A DNA stretch of 64,000 nt from Desulfovibrio sp. (GCF_019422935.1 NZ_JAHZCJ010000006.1:62001-126000); one strand, 5' to 3'. Numbered from the stretch's first letter, positions 39,317-48,866 are shown. A program made the numbers and translations. The notes: a model not told the origin generated them from the letters alone.

Positions 39317-40912
39317 ATGAAAGATAAACTGCAATTGAAAGATGTTTCCACTGCCGAAGGGCAGATGGTCAGCATTGACCTCAAGGATATTCCTGAGCTT
39401 CCCCTGGACGTGCATACCATGCCCTGGAAGCCCTTTACAGATGAGCAGAAGCAGAACACCGCCTGCATCCTTGACGATGTGTGCGTGCTGAACATTCCTG
39501 TGCCCAAGAACAAGGAAGAAGAAGAGGAGCTGGTCAACAAGTTCCTCAACGGCATGCGCAAGCTGTTCACCAAGGAAAACAACTGGACCTTCCTGCCCAT
39601 GCTCGAAACCAGCATGGACTACTGCGCCCAGTGCAACTCCTGTTCAGATGCCTGCCATCTCTACGAAATGTCGGGCAAGAACGAGATGTACCGGCCCAAC
39701 TTCCGGTCTGAAATCTTCCGACGCATCTACAAGCAGTATGTGAAGAAAGAACCTTTTGCCAAATGGCGCTACGGCGACATGGGCCTGAACTGGAAGACCG
39801 TGGCTCGCCTGGGCGAACTGGCCTACCGCTGCAACCTTTGCCGTCGCTGCGCGCAGACCTGCCCCATCGGGGTGGACAACGGCCTGCTGGCTCGCGAAAT
39901 CCGCAAGCTTTTCAGCCAGGAAATGGGCATCTACGCCCGCGAACTGCACGAAAAGGGCACCATGAACCAGATGAAGTGCGGGTCTTCCACCGGCATGACG
40001 CCTGAAGTGGTGAAAGAAAACGTGGAATTCATCGACGAGGACTACACCGAAATCACCGGCGTGGGCATCCACACTCCCTTTGACGTGCAGGGTGCAGACA
40101 TCATGCTGCTGCACAACGCTGGCGAAGTGATGGCCTGGCCTGAAAACATCGCTGCCTTCTCTCTGATCTTCCAGGAAGCCGGTCTTTCATGGACGCTCTC
40201 GAGCAAGGCCCTGGCGTACGACGGCGTCAACTACGGCGTGTTCTACGATGACGCCCAGACCGCCCGTATTGCCCTCCAGCACATGATGGCCGCCAAAGAA
40301 CTTGGCGTGAAGAAGATCGTCATCGGTGAATGCGGCCACGCCCACAAGGCCCTGACCGTTATCGCCGACCGCGTTATCCCCTTCGAATATCAGGTGCCGC
40401 GCGAAAGCTGCTACGTGACCCTGCACGACATCGTGATGTCGGGCCGCCTGAAGCTTGACCCCTCGCGCAACAACTTCCCTGTGACCCTGCACGACCCCTG
40501 CAACATCGTGCGCCTCATGGGCATTGTTGAACCCCAGCGCGAAATCGTGCGCAAGATTGCGCCCATGTTCCGCGAAATGCCCTGCCACGGTGTGGACAAC
40601 TACTGCTGCGGCGGCGGCTCCGGCTTTGCCATCATGACCCGCAACAACATCGAGCAATGGCGCGGCAACATCTCTGGCCGCAAAAAGATGTGGCAGATCG
40701 CCGAAGCTTTCAAGGATTGCCTTGGACCGGAAACCCGCAAGTACATCTGCGCTCCCTGCTCCAACTGCAAGGGCCAGATTCGCGAAATGCTGGAACACAA
40801 CGATCTGTACACCAAGAACAACTTCGCTTACGGCGGCCTGGTGGAACTTATCGTCAACGCCATGGTCAACGTGAACCCCGGGTTCATCAAGTTTGAAGGC
40901 GAAGAAGAATAG
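39317..40912 (+). CDS. HdrD/DsrK/TmcB-like Fe-S protein
   Basis: A 531-aa cytoplasmic Fe-S protein. Two [4Fe-4S] motifs are seen, C103, C106, C109, C113 and C172, C175, C178, C182, the second followed by PIGVD. The C-terminal CCG domain has LHDPCN, NYCCGGGSG and APCSNCKG, the pattern of heterodisulfide-reductase-type catalytic clusters. IGECGHAHKAL is shared with DsrK-like proteins. The N-terminal 90 residues are specific to this branch. It pairs with the upstream cytochrome b in a two-gene module that could couple quinone or haem redox to thiol/disulfide chemistry in sulfate respiration. The physiological partner is unknown. Confidence 0.85.
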   Translation: MKDKLQLKDVSTAEGQMVSIDLKDIPELPLDVHTMPWKPFTDEQKQNTACILDDVCVLNIPVPKNKEEEEELVNKFLNGMRKLFTKENNWTFLPMLETSMDYCAQCNSCSDACHLYEMSGKNEMYRPNFRSEIFRRIYKQYVKKEPFAKWRYGDMGLNWKTVARLGELAYRCNLCRRCAQTCPIGVDNGLLAREIRKLFSQEMGIYARELHEKGTMNQMKCGSSTGMTPEVVKENVEFIDEDYTEITGVGIHTPFDVQGADIMLLHNAGEVMAWPENIAAFSLIFQEAGLSWTLSSKALAYDGVNYGVFYDDAQTARIALQHMMAAKELGVKKIVIGECGHAHKALTVIADRVIPFEYQVPRESCYVTLHDIVMSGRLKLDPSRNNFPVTLHDPCNIVRLMGIVEPQREIVRKIAPMFREMPCHGVDNYCCGGGSGFAIMTRNNIEQWRGNISGRKKMWQIAEAFKDCLGPETRKYICAPCSNCKGQIREMLEHNDLYTKNNFAYGGLVELIVNAMVNVNPGFIKFEGEEE

Positions 40913-40929
40913 TTTCCCGACCGTGGGAT

Positions 40930-40970
40930 AAATAGAAAGAGGGGGCGAAAGCCCCTCTTTCTATTTATAA
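40930..40970 (+). terminator. Terminator after the NarI/HdrD-like operon
   Basis: AATAGAAAGAGGGGGC and GCCCCTCTTTCTATT form a long stem with a GAAA loop, followed by TATAA. A-rich and T-rich arms make it work in both directions, also serving the convergent EamA gene. Confidence 0.85.
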
Positions 40971-41027
40971 GCGTTGCCAACGGCAATGCGGACAGAAATC
41001 AGGAGCAGGTCGCGGCTTGCCCGCGCC

Positions 41028-42047
41028 CTACTTGCCATCCGGCGCATTGGTTGCTGCGCACGAAAGCCATATGCCCGCCGTCACGCAGGCCAGACCTGCA
41101 AGATGCGTCCACAAAATCTGCTCACCAAGCACCAGCCACGAGAGCGCTACGCCGCTCAAAGGCACCAAGCCTGTAAATGCCGCGGCTGCGCTGGCCTGCA
41201 CCTGAGCAATCCCACGAAACCACAGCACATATGACAGGTAAGAAACCGCAGCGCCATAATAGGCAAGCCCCCATGTGGCCGAGGCAGACAACGAGGTAAA
41301 ATCATAATCTCGGGCCTCAAACAGGGCCATGGGCAACAGCATGACAAAGGCATAAAATGACACAATTGTCGTACGCCGCAAGGGCGACATGGGGCAGCAG
41401 CGCGCTTTGCTGAGCACGGAAAATGCCGCCTCGCACAATACGGCCACCAGCACAAGGCCGTTGCCCAGTAATGTGCGCCATGCCTCGCCTCCGCTTGCTG
41501 GCGTGGCTTCCACTCCAGCGGCCCCCGGCGCCGTCAGAAAGGGCGTAAGATTAATGGCGAGCAGGCCCAGACTCACGCAGGCTATGCCCGCAATACGCCG
41601 CAGCGGCGGCCTCTCCCGCAGCATGCCCCATGCCAGCAAGCCAATGACCGCTGGCGCTGCGCTGCTCATCAAGCCTGCAGAAGCCGCGCTGGTAAAGCGA
41701 AGCCCCTCAAAGGTGCAAATCCGGTACAGAGCAATGCCGCACAATGCCTGAAGCGCCAATGTCGCGTGGGTGCGCCCATCAAGCGTTCCCCTTTCACGCC
41801 GCAGCCACAACTGGGGCAGCATCACCAGCAGCCCTGCTCCAAGGCCCAGCCCCGCCGCAAGAAACACAGGCAGGCTACCCACCAGCAGTTTTCCCGCCAC
41901 CACGGCGCTGCCAGCGATGCTCATGGCAAGGGTCAGGCTGATCCAGGCTCCCCAAGGGCGCGCTTGCCCCTGTTGCACCAGAGGTTGCGCTCCCCCGGCA
42001 GCTTTCTCAACCGCAGCACCTCGCGCACCGTTTTCACACACGCTCAT
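41028..42047 (-). CDS. EamA family (DMT superfamily) transporter
   Basis: A 339-aa inner-membrane protein with ten predicted spans arranged as two five-helix EamA repeats; the first runs from about residue 38, the second from about 190. Motifs typical of the family are FTSAASAGLMSSAAPAVIGLL and the C-terminal FTGLVPLSGVALSWLVLGEQ. Members export amino acids or metabolites. AAGGAGAGG precedes ATG 42047, which I prefer to the in-frame upstream Met. It is divergent from a MocR-type regulator, a frequent pairing for exporters or vitamin B6-linked genes. Confidence 0.85.
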   Translation of the reverse strand: MSVCENGARGAAVEKAAGGAQPLVQQGQARPWGAWISLTLAMSIAGSAVVAGKLLVGSLPVFLAAGLGLGAGLLVMLPQLWLRRERGTLDGRTHATLALQALCGIALYRICTFEGLRFTSAASAGLMSSAAPAVIGLLAWGMLRERPPLRRIAGIACVSLGLLAINLTPFLTAPGAAGVEATPASGGEAWRTLLGNGLVLVAVLCEAAFSVLSKARCCPMSPLRRTTIVSFYAFVMLLPMALFEARDYDFTSLSASATWGLAYYGAAVSYLSYVLWFRGIAQVQASAAAAFTGLVPLSGVALSWLVLGEQILWTHLAGLACVTAGIWLSCAATNAPDGK

Positions 42048-42142
42048 TACTTCCTCTCCTTGTGATGCCCGCACAATGCTTCGGCATGCTGAACGTCTTC
42101 CGGCACGTATTGCCATCTGACGTTTGAAAGGCTAGCGTAGCT

Positions 42143-42168
42143 AAAGTGGTTTTGATAAGCGCCACTTT
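42143..42168. promoter_or_regulatory. Inverted repeat between the EamA and MocR-type genes
   Basis: AAAGTGG (42143-42149) and CCACTTT (42162-42168) form a symmetric site in the 156-base divergent region, suitable for a dimeric GntR/MocR regulator. Confidence 0.45.
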
Positions 42169-42203
42169 TTGGCATTTTTTATCATACCAATTATAGGTGC
42201 GCC

Positions 42204-43625
42204 ATGTGGATCAGTCTTGATGCAGACAGCCCGCTTTCGCTGAACCGCCAGATCAGCGCGCAGATCAGGGAACTGATTTTACGCGGTCATCTGGCAGCAG
42301 GCGAACGACTGCCTTCCACCCGGCAACTGGGCAAAGAGCTGCATGTGGCCCGCAGCACTGTTATTGAAGCCTACGACCAGTTGTTGGCCGAAGGCTATCT
42401 TGAATCGCGGCGCGGCTCGGGAACGCATGTGGCGCAAGGTATCCGGCCCCAGCCGCAAGTCTACGGACAGAAATCACCGGCAGATGAGCATGCACGCGAC
42501 GATGCCCGCGACGACCCGCCGGGGCTTGTGAACTTTCAGTCCGGCATCCCGGCGCTGGAGCACTTTCCTGTGGCGGAATGGGGCCGATTGTACCGGCAGG
42601 TGTGCGATACGTTACCAGCATCGGCCCTGCGCTACTGCAGACCGCAGGGCGTTGCCGAATTGCAGGAGGCCATTGCCGGATGGCTGCTGCGCATGCGGGG
42701 CCTGCGCGCCGCACCGGAGCAGATAATGATCACAACAGGCGCAACCCAGGGGCTCAGACTTGTGGCGCGCCTGTTCAACCGACCGGCATCCCTGGCAATT
42801 GTGGAAGACCCCGTGCACCGGGGGCTGGTGGAGGTGATATCACGCGCCGGGTACGCCATTGAAGGCATTGCCGCAGACGCACAGGGTATGGATGTCAGCC
42901 TCCTGCAAAGCCTCCCGGAGCAGACCACCCAACGATGCGCCTTTGTCTATGTGACTCCTTCGCACCAGTATCCGACCGGAGGCATCCTTTCCGCGCAGCG
43001 GCGGCAGGCTCTGGTGAATTTTGCCCGGCAGCGCGACTGCATGGTGGTAGAGGATGACTACGACGGCGAATTCCGCTTTGAGGGAACGCCCGTCAGCGCC
43101 CTGCGCGAACTTGCACCCGACAGGGTCATATATATTGGTTCATTCAGCAAGATTCTGGCCCCTGCCCTGCGCATTGGCTTTGCCGTTGTGCCGCAGGCGC
43201 TGGTGCGCCCATGGGGCGAGGAAAAGCAGTACACGGATGTGCACACCGATGCGCTTTCACAACGCACGCTGGCCGCCTTTATCTCAAGCGGAGGGCTTGA
43301 GCGGCATATCTGGAAAATGTGCAAGCTGTACAAACGCAAAAGGCTCTTCCTGCTGGAATGTCTGCGGCGGCACTTTGGCGACAGGTTCACCGCCAGCGGA
43401 CAGGCTGCGGGGCTGCATCTGGTGGCGGGATTTCCCGGCATCCGTTTTTCGGACGAAGTGCTCGCGTCCATGCGCGCACTGGGTGTGCGGGCCGTGCCGG
43501 TGGAGCACCATTCTCTGTGCCGCAACGGCGCGCACGCGCACGAACTCATACTGGGCTACGCCCACCTTTCAGAGCCGTCCATGGAGCGTGGGGTACACGC
43601 CCTGCGAGAAGCCCTTGCGCTGTGA
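42204..43625 (+). CDS. MocR/PdxR-type regulator (GntR HTH fused to aminotransferase)
   Basis: A 473-aa transcription factor. Residues 1-75 form a GntR winged helix (LILRGHLAAGERLPSTRQLG, VARSTVIEAYDQLLAEGYLE); residues 110-473 form an aminotransferase class I domain. The PLP lysine is in YIGSFSKILAPALRIGF, the aspartate that contacts the pyridine N is in VVEDDYDGEF, and ITTGATQGL marks the phosphate cup. Such proteins sense PLP or amino acid adducts; whether this one controls pyridoxine genes or the divergent EamA exporter cannot be told from sequence, though the divergent layout favours the exporter. Confidence 0.88.
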   Translation: MWISLDADSPLSLNRQISAQIRELILRGHLAAGERLPSTRQLGKELHVARSTVIEAYDQLLAEGYLESRRGSGTHVAQGIRPQPQVYGQKSPADEHARDDARDDPPGLVNFQSGIPALEHFPVAEWGRLYRQVCDTLPASALRYCRPQGVAELQEAIAGWLLRMRGLRAAPEQIMITTGATQGLRLVARLFNRPASLAIVEDPVHRGLVEVISRAGYAIEGIAADAQGMDVSLLQSLPEQTTQRCAFVYVTPSHQYPTGGILSAQRRQALVNFARQRDCMVVEDDYDGEFRFEGTPVSALRELAPDRVIYIGSFSKILAPALRIGFAVVPQALVRPWGEEKQYTDVHTDALSQRTLAAFISSGGLERHIWKMCKLYKRKRLFLLECLRRHFGDRFTASGQAAGLHLVAGFPGIRFSDEVLASMRALGVRAVPVEHHSLCRNGAHAHELILGYAHLSEPSMERGVHALREALAL

Positions 43626-43805
43626 GCGGACAGTTTTAATGGAATATCTTTTTTTGCAAGACAATCGGCGGGTTGCCGCACTGTGGCCTATCAATCGCCG
43701 CGGCATGCGCGCATTGACAGGATGCTCGCAATGAGGCAATAGAAAAGCCTTCATCCACAAGCGGCGCATCATTTGTGCGCACATCTTTTCTCGCGGAGGG
43801 CGGAG

Positions 43806-44936
43806 ATGAAAAAAGGTATGACATGGCTTGCTGCAATGGCATTCTGCGTGGCAATTGCCGCGCCCGCAATGGCTGCGGATCCCATTAAAATCGGTGTTGC
43901 CGGCGCGCACTCCGGCGACCTGGCCTCCTACGGCGTTCCCAGCCTGAACGCCGCCAAGGTTGTGATTGCCGAAGTTAACGCAAACGGCGGCGTGCTTGGC
44001 CGTCAGATTGAACTGATCGCCCAGGATGACCAGTGCAAGCCCGAACTGGCCACCAACGCGGCCACCAAGCTTATTTCCGAAAAGGTGAACGTGGTCATGG
44101 GCCACATCTGCTCCGGCGCGACCAAGGCTACCCTGCCGCTGTACACCGAAGCCAAGATCGTCTCCATGTCGCCATCTGCCACGACCCCCAGCCTTACTGA
44201 AAGTGGCACCAACCCCTATTTCTTCCGCACCATCGCCAACGACAAGGCCCAGGCCAAGTTGACCAGCGATTTCATCCTGAACGGCCTCAAGGCCAAGAAG
44301 GTCGCCTACCTGCACGACAATGGCGACTACGGCAAGGGCTTTGTGGACAACAACCGCGAAACCCTTGAAAAGGCTGGCGTGGAAACCGTTCTGTACGAAG
44401 CCGTTACGCCTGACGCCGTGGACTTCTCCGCCGTTGTGCGCAAGCTGCGCCGCGCCCAGCCCGACATCCTCGTGTTTGGCGGCTACCAGCCCACCGCTTC
44501 CAAGCTGCTGCAGCAGATGCGCCGCGACCGCGTGACCACCGCCATGATCGGCCCCGACGGCCTCAAGGACGAAGCCTTCATCAAGATGGCAGGCAAGGAC
44601 GCCGAAGGCGTGTACGCCTCCTATCCCAAGGACACCAGTAACCTGCCCGCCTACAAGCATGCCCACGAAGGCCATGTGAAGATGTTCGGCAGCGACCCCG
44701 GTTCCTTCTACTACAACGGCTACGCCGCCACGCAGGCTCTGGTGAACGCCATTGCCAAGGCTGGCTCCACCGATGCCGCCAAGATTGTGGAAGCCCTGCG
44801 CACCACCCCAGTGGAAACCCCGCTGGGCAAGCTGACCTTCAGCAAGACCGGCGATGCCGCCGGTATGGGCCTTTCCATCTACCAGATCAAAGATGGCAAG
44901 TTCGTAGAACTTAATCACAGCATTACCCTGGACTAA
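43806..44936 (+). CDS. livK: Branched-chain amino acid ABC transporter, periplasmic binding protein
   Basis: A type I periplasmic binding protein, 376 aa. The signal peptide MKKGMTWLAAMAFCVAIAAP ends near AMAADP. The mature start PIKIGVAGAHSGDLASYG and GGVLGRQIELIAQDDQCKPE are typical of LivK/LivJ. It captures leucine-type amino acids, or another amide-bearing ligand, for the LivHMGF transporter encoded next. GGAGG lies 6-11 bases upstream of the ATG. A strong palindrome separates it from livH, which probably allows higher expression of the binding protein than of the membrane parts. Confidence 0.92.
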   Translation: MKKGMTWLAAMAFCVAIAAPAMAADPIKIGVAGAHSGDLASYGVPSLNAAKVVIAEVNANGGVLGRQIELIAQDDQCKPELATNAATKLISEKVNVVMGHICSGATKATLPLYTEAKIVSMSPSATTPSLTESGTNPYFFRTIANDKAQAKLTSDFILNGLKAKKVAYLHDNGDYGKGFVDNNRETLEKAGVETVLYEAVTPDAVDFSAVVRKLRRAQPDILVFGGYQPTASKLLQQMRRDRVTTAMIGPDGLKDEAFIKMAGKDAEGVYASYPKDTSNLPAYKHAHEGHVKMFGSDPGSFYYNGYAATQALVNAIAKAGSTDAAKIVEALRTTPVETPLGKLTFSKTGDAAGMGLSIYQIKDGKFVELNHSITLD

Positions 44937-44943
44937 ACGTCTA

Positions 44944-44976
44944 CCGGGGCGCGGCCATGGCCGCGCCCCGGCTTTT
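44944..44976 (+). terminator. Strong palindrome between livK and livH
   Basis: CCGGGGCGCGGCC and GGCCGCGCCCCGG (44944-44971) are perfectly complementary around a minimal loop, followed by CTTTTC. It can partially terminate transcription or protect the livK mRNA 3' end. Confidence 0.7.
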
Positions 44977-45056
44977 CACGCATCGCCGGAAGCTGACGGC
45001 ATTAACGGGACAGGCGGAACGAACAGGGACACCCCCCGTACCGCGCGCGAGTTTGC

Positions 45057-45965
45057 ATGGACATTCAATTTTTTATAGAGCTCTTTTTCGGCGGTTTAAC
45101 CCGGGGCAGCATTTATGCGCTGATCGCCCTCGGGTACACGCTGGTTTACGGCATTATCGGGCTCATCAATTTTGCCCATGGCGAAGTGTACATGCTGGGC
45201 TCATTCACGGCCCTGCTGATAGCTGGCGCGCTTGGCGTCTATGGCTTCCCTGCTGGGGGCATTCTTATTGTGGCGGCACTAGCGGCCATAGTCTGGTGTT
45301 CCGCCTACGGCTATACGCTGGAAAAGGTCGCCTACAAGCCCCTGCGGGGCGCGCCGCGCCTGTCGCCGCTTATCTCCGCCATTGGTATGTCCATCTTCTT
45401 GCAAAACTACGTGCTGCTTGCGCAGACGTCCGACTTTGTGCCCTTCCCGAACCTGCTGCCGGAAATGGATTTTCTTGAGCACATCGACTATGTCATGGGC
45501 GCCAGCGACTTTCTCATTCTGATGGTCAGCACCTGCGCCATGGTTTCGCTTTCGCTTTTCATCCGCTACACCCGCATGGGCAAAGCCATGCGCGCCACGG
45601 CCCAAAACCGCAAGATGGCCCTTTTGCTTGGCATCAATGCCGACCGCATCATCTCCCTCACGTTCATCATCGGTTCCGCCCTGGCGGCCCTTGGCGGCGT
45701 GCTTATTGCCTCGCACATGGGGCAGGTCAACTTTGGCATCGGTTTTCTGGCAGGGCTTAAGGCCTTTACCGCCGCAGTGCTCGGCGGCATCGGCTCCATC
45801 CCCGGCGCAATGGTGGGCGGGCTTGTGCTTGGCCTGGCCGAAAGTTTCACCACGGGCTATTTTTCCGGCAACTACGAAGACATGCTGGCCTTCGGCATTC
45901 TTATCCTCATTCTCATTTTCAGGCCCGACGGTATCTTGGGCAAAGCCACAGTGCAGAAGGTGTAG
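45057..45965 (+). CDS. livH: Branched-chain amino acid ABC transporter permease LivH
   Basis: A 302-aa inner-membrane permease with about eight spans. TRGSIYALIALGYTLVYGII and LINFAHGEVYMLG near the N-terminus are the LivH signature, and AFTAAVLGGIGSIPGAMVGGLVLG in the C-terminal third is the EAA-type contact loop with the ATPase. It pairs with LivM. The ATG is preceded only by a weak CGAG, consistent with limited expression after the livK palindrome. Confidence 0.92.
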   Translation: MDIQFFIELFFGGLTRGSIYALIALGYTLVYGIIGLINFAHGEVYMLGSFTALLIAGALGVYGFPAGGILIVAALAAIVWCSAYGYTLEKVAYKPLRGAPRLSPLISAIGMSIFLQNYVLLAQTSDFVPFPNLLPEMDFLEHIDYVMGASDFLILMVSTCAMVSLSLFIRYTRMGKAMRATAQNRKMALLLGINADRIISLTFIIGSALAALGGVLIASHMGQVNFGIGFLAGLKAFTAAVLGGIGSIPGAMVGGLVLGLAESFTTGYFSGNYEDMLAFGILILILIFRPDGILGKATVQKV

Positions 45966-45967
45966 CC

Positions 45968-47188
45968 ATGCAGCGCATACTTAAAGCCGCCATCGCCGCC
46001 CTGTGGTTCATGCTCCTCACCCTGCCGGTGCTGGGCATCAAACTGAACGTGGCGACAAAATCCGTAGTTTGGCGTTTTGACCGCATACTCGCCCTGGGCG
46101 CAGGCATATTTGTGCTTGCCCTTATCTGGGACTGGTGCTTCAGCCGTAAAGCTGCGGGGGGCAAGATCATCACCCTGCCCAAGTGCTTCAATCTGGCAGA
46201 AATCATTGAAGCATTCAGAAACAGCGCTGGCCTCCGCCTTGGCGGGCTTGCCGTGCTTGCCGTTGTGCTCATCGGCATGCCGCTTGTCAGCTCCTTCTAC
46301 CAAACCAACATCATGATTTCCGCCCTGCTGTACGTCATGCTGGCGCTGGGCCTGAACATTGTTGTGGGGCTGGCAGGCCAGCTTGTGCTTGGCTACGTGG
46401 CTTTTTACGCCATTGGCGCATACACGTACGGCCTGCTGAACCAGTATTTCGGCCTCGGCTTCTGGACTTGCCTGCCCATCGGCGGTTTCCTCACCGTGCT
46501 TTTCGGCCTTGGCCTGGGCTTTCCCGTGCTGCGGCTGCGTGGCGACTACCTCGCCATTGTGACCCTGGGCTTTGGCGAAATTGTGCGCCTTACCTTGCAA
46601 AACTGGAACACCGTCACCGGCGGCCCGCGCGGCGTCAGCGACATTCCGCGCCCCGGTTTTTTTGGCATGAGCATGGACATCACCGCGTCCACCACCTACA
46701 TCTACTATCTGGTGCTGGCCGCAGTTGTGGTTACCATTGTGGTTATCACCCGGCTCAAGAATTCGCGCGTGGGGCTGGCCCTCCAAGCCCTGCGGGAAGA
46801 CGAAATAGCCTGCGAGGCCATGGGCGTGGACATCACGCGGGTGAAGCTTTCGGCCTTTGCGCTCGGCTCCTGCTGGGCAGGCTTTGCCGGGGTAATCTTT
46901 GCTGCCAAGACCACCTATATCAATCCCTCCAGCTTTACCTTCATGGAATCGGCCATGATTCTTTCCATGGTGGTGCTGGGCGGCATGGGTTCCATTGCGG
47001 GCGTGGTCATTGCAGCGCTGATTCTCATTCTTGCCCCGGAATATCTGCGGGCTTTCTCTGACTACCGCATGCTGCTTTTCGGAGCGATCATGGTGATTAT
47101 GATGCTCTTCCGGCCACAGGGCCTCATCAGCGGCGAACGACGCCGCTACCGCATCAGCAACCTGCATGGTGCTGAAGGAGGCCGCTGA
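45968..47188 (+). CDS. livM: Branched-chain amino acid ABC transporter permease LivM
   Basis: A 406-aa permease, the LivH partner. An N-terminal extension of about 105 residues with two hydrophobic spans precedes the core, which starts near LYVMLALGLNIVVGLAGQLVLG. LRLRGDYLAIVTLGFGEIVRL and VLGGMGSIAGVVIAALILI are family motifs. The gene starts 2 bases after the livH stop and its TGA overlaps the livG ATG by one base. E. coli LivM has a similar long N-terminus, so the extension is not abnormal. Confidence 0.92.
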   Translation: MQRILKAAIAALWFMLLTLPVLGIKLNVATKSVVWRFDRILALGAGIFVLALIWDWCFSRKAAGGKIITLPKCFNLAEIIEAFRNSAGLRLGGLAVLAVVLIGMPLVSSFYQTNIMISALLYVMLALGLNIVVGLAGQLVLGYVAFYAIGAYTYGLLNQYFGLGFWTCLPIGGFLTVLFGLGLGFPVLRLRGDYLAIVTLGFGEIVRLTLQNWNTVTGGPRGVSDIPRPGFFGMSMDITASTTYIYYLVLAAVVVTIVVITRLKNSRVGLALQALREDEIACEAMGVDITRVKLSAFALGSCWAGFAGVIFAAKTTYINPSSFTFMESAMILSMVVLGGMGSIAGVVIAALILILAPEYLRAFSDYRMLLFGAIMVIMMLFRPQGLISGERRRYRISNLHGAEGGR

Positions 47189-47973
47189 TGCAACCAGTGC
47201 TGGAAGTAAAGGATCTTTCTCAGGATTTTGGCGGTCTCCGCGCGCTCAACGAGCTTTCGCTCACCGTGAACAGCGGCGAGATCGTTGCCCTTATCGGCCC
47301 CAACGGCGCAGGCAAAACCACGTTTTTCAACTGTGTGACCGGCATCTACACCCCCACAGAGGGGCAGATGTTTCTGCACGACGCCACGGGCGACAAGCAG
47401 CTGCTTAACGGCAAAAAGCCTCATATCATCACGGCCATGGGCATGGCCCGCACGTTCCAGAACATTCGCCTTTTCAGCGAAATGACCGTGCTTGAAAACG
47501 TGATGATTGGCCGCCACTGCCGCACCAAGGCGGGCATTTTTGGCGCGATCGTGCGCGATGGCCGCACCCGCCGTGAAGAGCAGGACTGCATCGACCGCAG
47601 CTATGAACTTCTGGAACTGGTGAAGCTTCAGGATTTCTGGAACGAAACGGCTAACAACCTGCCCTACGGCGCGCAGCGGCGGCTTGAAATCGCCCGCGCA
47701 ATGGCGACCGAGCCGCGCATGCTGCTGCTGGACGAACCCGCAGCGGGCATGAACCCCCAGGAAACCAACGAACTCAAGGAGCTGGTCTGCTCCATCCGCG
47801 ACAACCAGCAGCTCTCCATCCTGCTTATCGAGCACGATATGGGCATGGTCATGTCGCTCTCTGACCGCATCTACGTCATGGAATACGGCTCCTGCATCGC
47901 CACAGGCACCCCCGCAGAAATCCGCACCAACCCCCGCGTCATCAAGGCCTATCTGGGAGAAAGCGATGCTTGA
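47188..47973 (+). CDS. livG: Branched-chain amino acid ABC transporter ATP-binding protein LivG
   Basis: A 261-aa ATPase. Walker A is GPNGAGKTTFFNC, the signature motif region is LPYGAQRRLEIARAMA (the usual LSGGQ is replaced by YGAQR as in other LivG proteins), Walker B is MLLLDEPAAGMNPQE, and the switch histidine is in LLIEHDMGMV. It energises LivHM together with LivF. The ATG overlaps the livM stop, and the 3' end overlaps livF by 8 bases, indicating translational coupling. Confidence 0.94.
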   Translation: MQPVLEVKDLSQDFGGLRALNELSLTVNSGEIVALIGPNGAGKTTFFNCVTGIYTPTEGQMFLHDATGDKQLLNGKKPHIITAMGMARTFQNIRLFSEMTVLENVMIGRHCRTKAGIFGAIVRDGRTRREEQDCIDRSYELLELVKLQDFWNETANNLPYGAQRRLEIARAMATEPRMLLLDEPAAGMNPQETNELKELVCSIRDNQQLSILLIEHDMGMVMSLSDRIYVMEYGSCIATGTPAEIRTNPRVIKAYLGESDA

Positions 47974-48670
47974 GCTGCGTAACGTAGACACCTATTACGG
48001 CAACATTCAGGCCCTGCGCGATATTTCGCTGAATATTGAAGAAGGCGAAATTGTCACCCTGATCGGGGCCAACGGCGCGGGCAAGTCCACCACCCTCATG
48101 ACCATCTGCGGCATCAACCGCCCCAGAAAGGGCGAGATACTCTGGTACGGCAAGCCCATACACCAGTTGCCCCCGCATGAAATCGTGACTCTGGGCATTT
48201 CGCAGGTGCCGGAAGGCCGCCTGATTTTTCCCGATCTGAGCGTCAGCGAAAATCTCGACCTCGGCGCATTTCTGCGGCGCGATCCGGCTGGAGTGAAGGA
48301 CGATCTGGACTATGTGTTCAGCCTCTTTCCCATTCTGTCCGAGCGCCGCAAGCAGGCTGGCGGCACCCTTTCCGGCGGCGAACAGCAGATGCTTGCCATA
48401 AGCCGCGCCCTTATGGGCCGCCCCAAGCTGCTGTTGCTGGACGAGCCATCACTGGGCCTCGCCCCCATCATCATTCAGCAGATCTTTTCCATCATTCAGA
48501 AGGTCAATTCCAACGGCACCACGGTCTTTCTGGTGGAGCAGAACGCCAACCAGGCCCTGCGCATTGCCAACCACGGCTACGTTATGGAAAATGGCCGCAT
48601 AGTTATGCACGACACAGCCACCAACCTGCTCACCAGTGAAGAAGTGCGCACTGCCTATCTGGGCATGTAG
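47966..48670 (+). CDS. livF: Branched-chain amino acid ABC transporter ATP-binding protein LivF
   Basis: A 234-aa ATPase, second nucleotide-binding subunit of the Liv transporter. Walker A is GANGAGKSTTLM, the signature LSGGEQQMLAISRALM, Walker B LLLLDEPSLGLAPI, and the switch region FLVEQNANQALRIA, where Gln-Asn replaces the usual His-Asp as in typical LivF. It is the last gene of the operon and is followed by a strong terminator. Confidence 0.94.
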   Translation: MLELRNVDTYYGNIQALRDISLNIEEGEIVTLIGANGAGKSTTLMTICGINRPRKGEILWYGKPIHQLPPHEIVTLGISQVPEGRLIFPDLSVSENLDLGAFLRRDPAGVKDDLDYVFSLFPILSERRKQAGGTLSGGEQQMLAISRALMGRPKLLLLDEPSLGLAPIIIQQIFSIIQKVNSNGTTVFLVEQNANQALRIANHGYVMENGRIVMHDTATNLLTSEEVRTAYLGM

Positions 48671-48721
48671 ACCGCAATACCATAGCGGCACAAAACCTGT
48701 GCCCTTGCTGCAACCGATAGT

Positions 48722-48759
48722 AAAGCGGCGCGTTTGCCTGACAAACGCGCCGCTTTTTA
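48722..48759 (+). terminator. Terminator of the liv operon
   Basis: AAAGCGGCGCGTTTG and CAAACGCGCCGCTTT form a 15-pair stem with a CCTGA loop and a short T tract, 52 bases after the livF stop. Confidence 0.92.
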
Positions 48760-48866
48760 TGTGTAGTGCAAATTAAAACAGGAGGGCCCCTGCCGCGTAT
48801 ATTCCCCGTCTACAGTCCCTGCCTGATTTGTTGCCCCTCCAACCAGCCTCTCTTTCCCTCAAAAGC

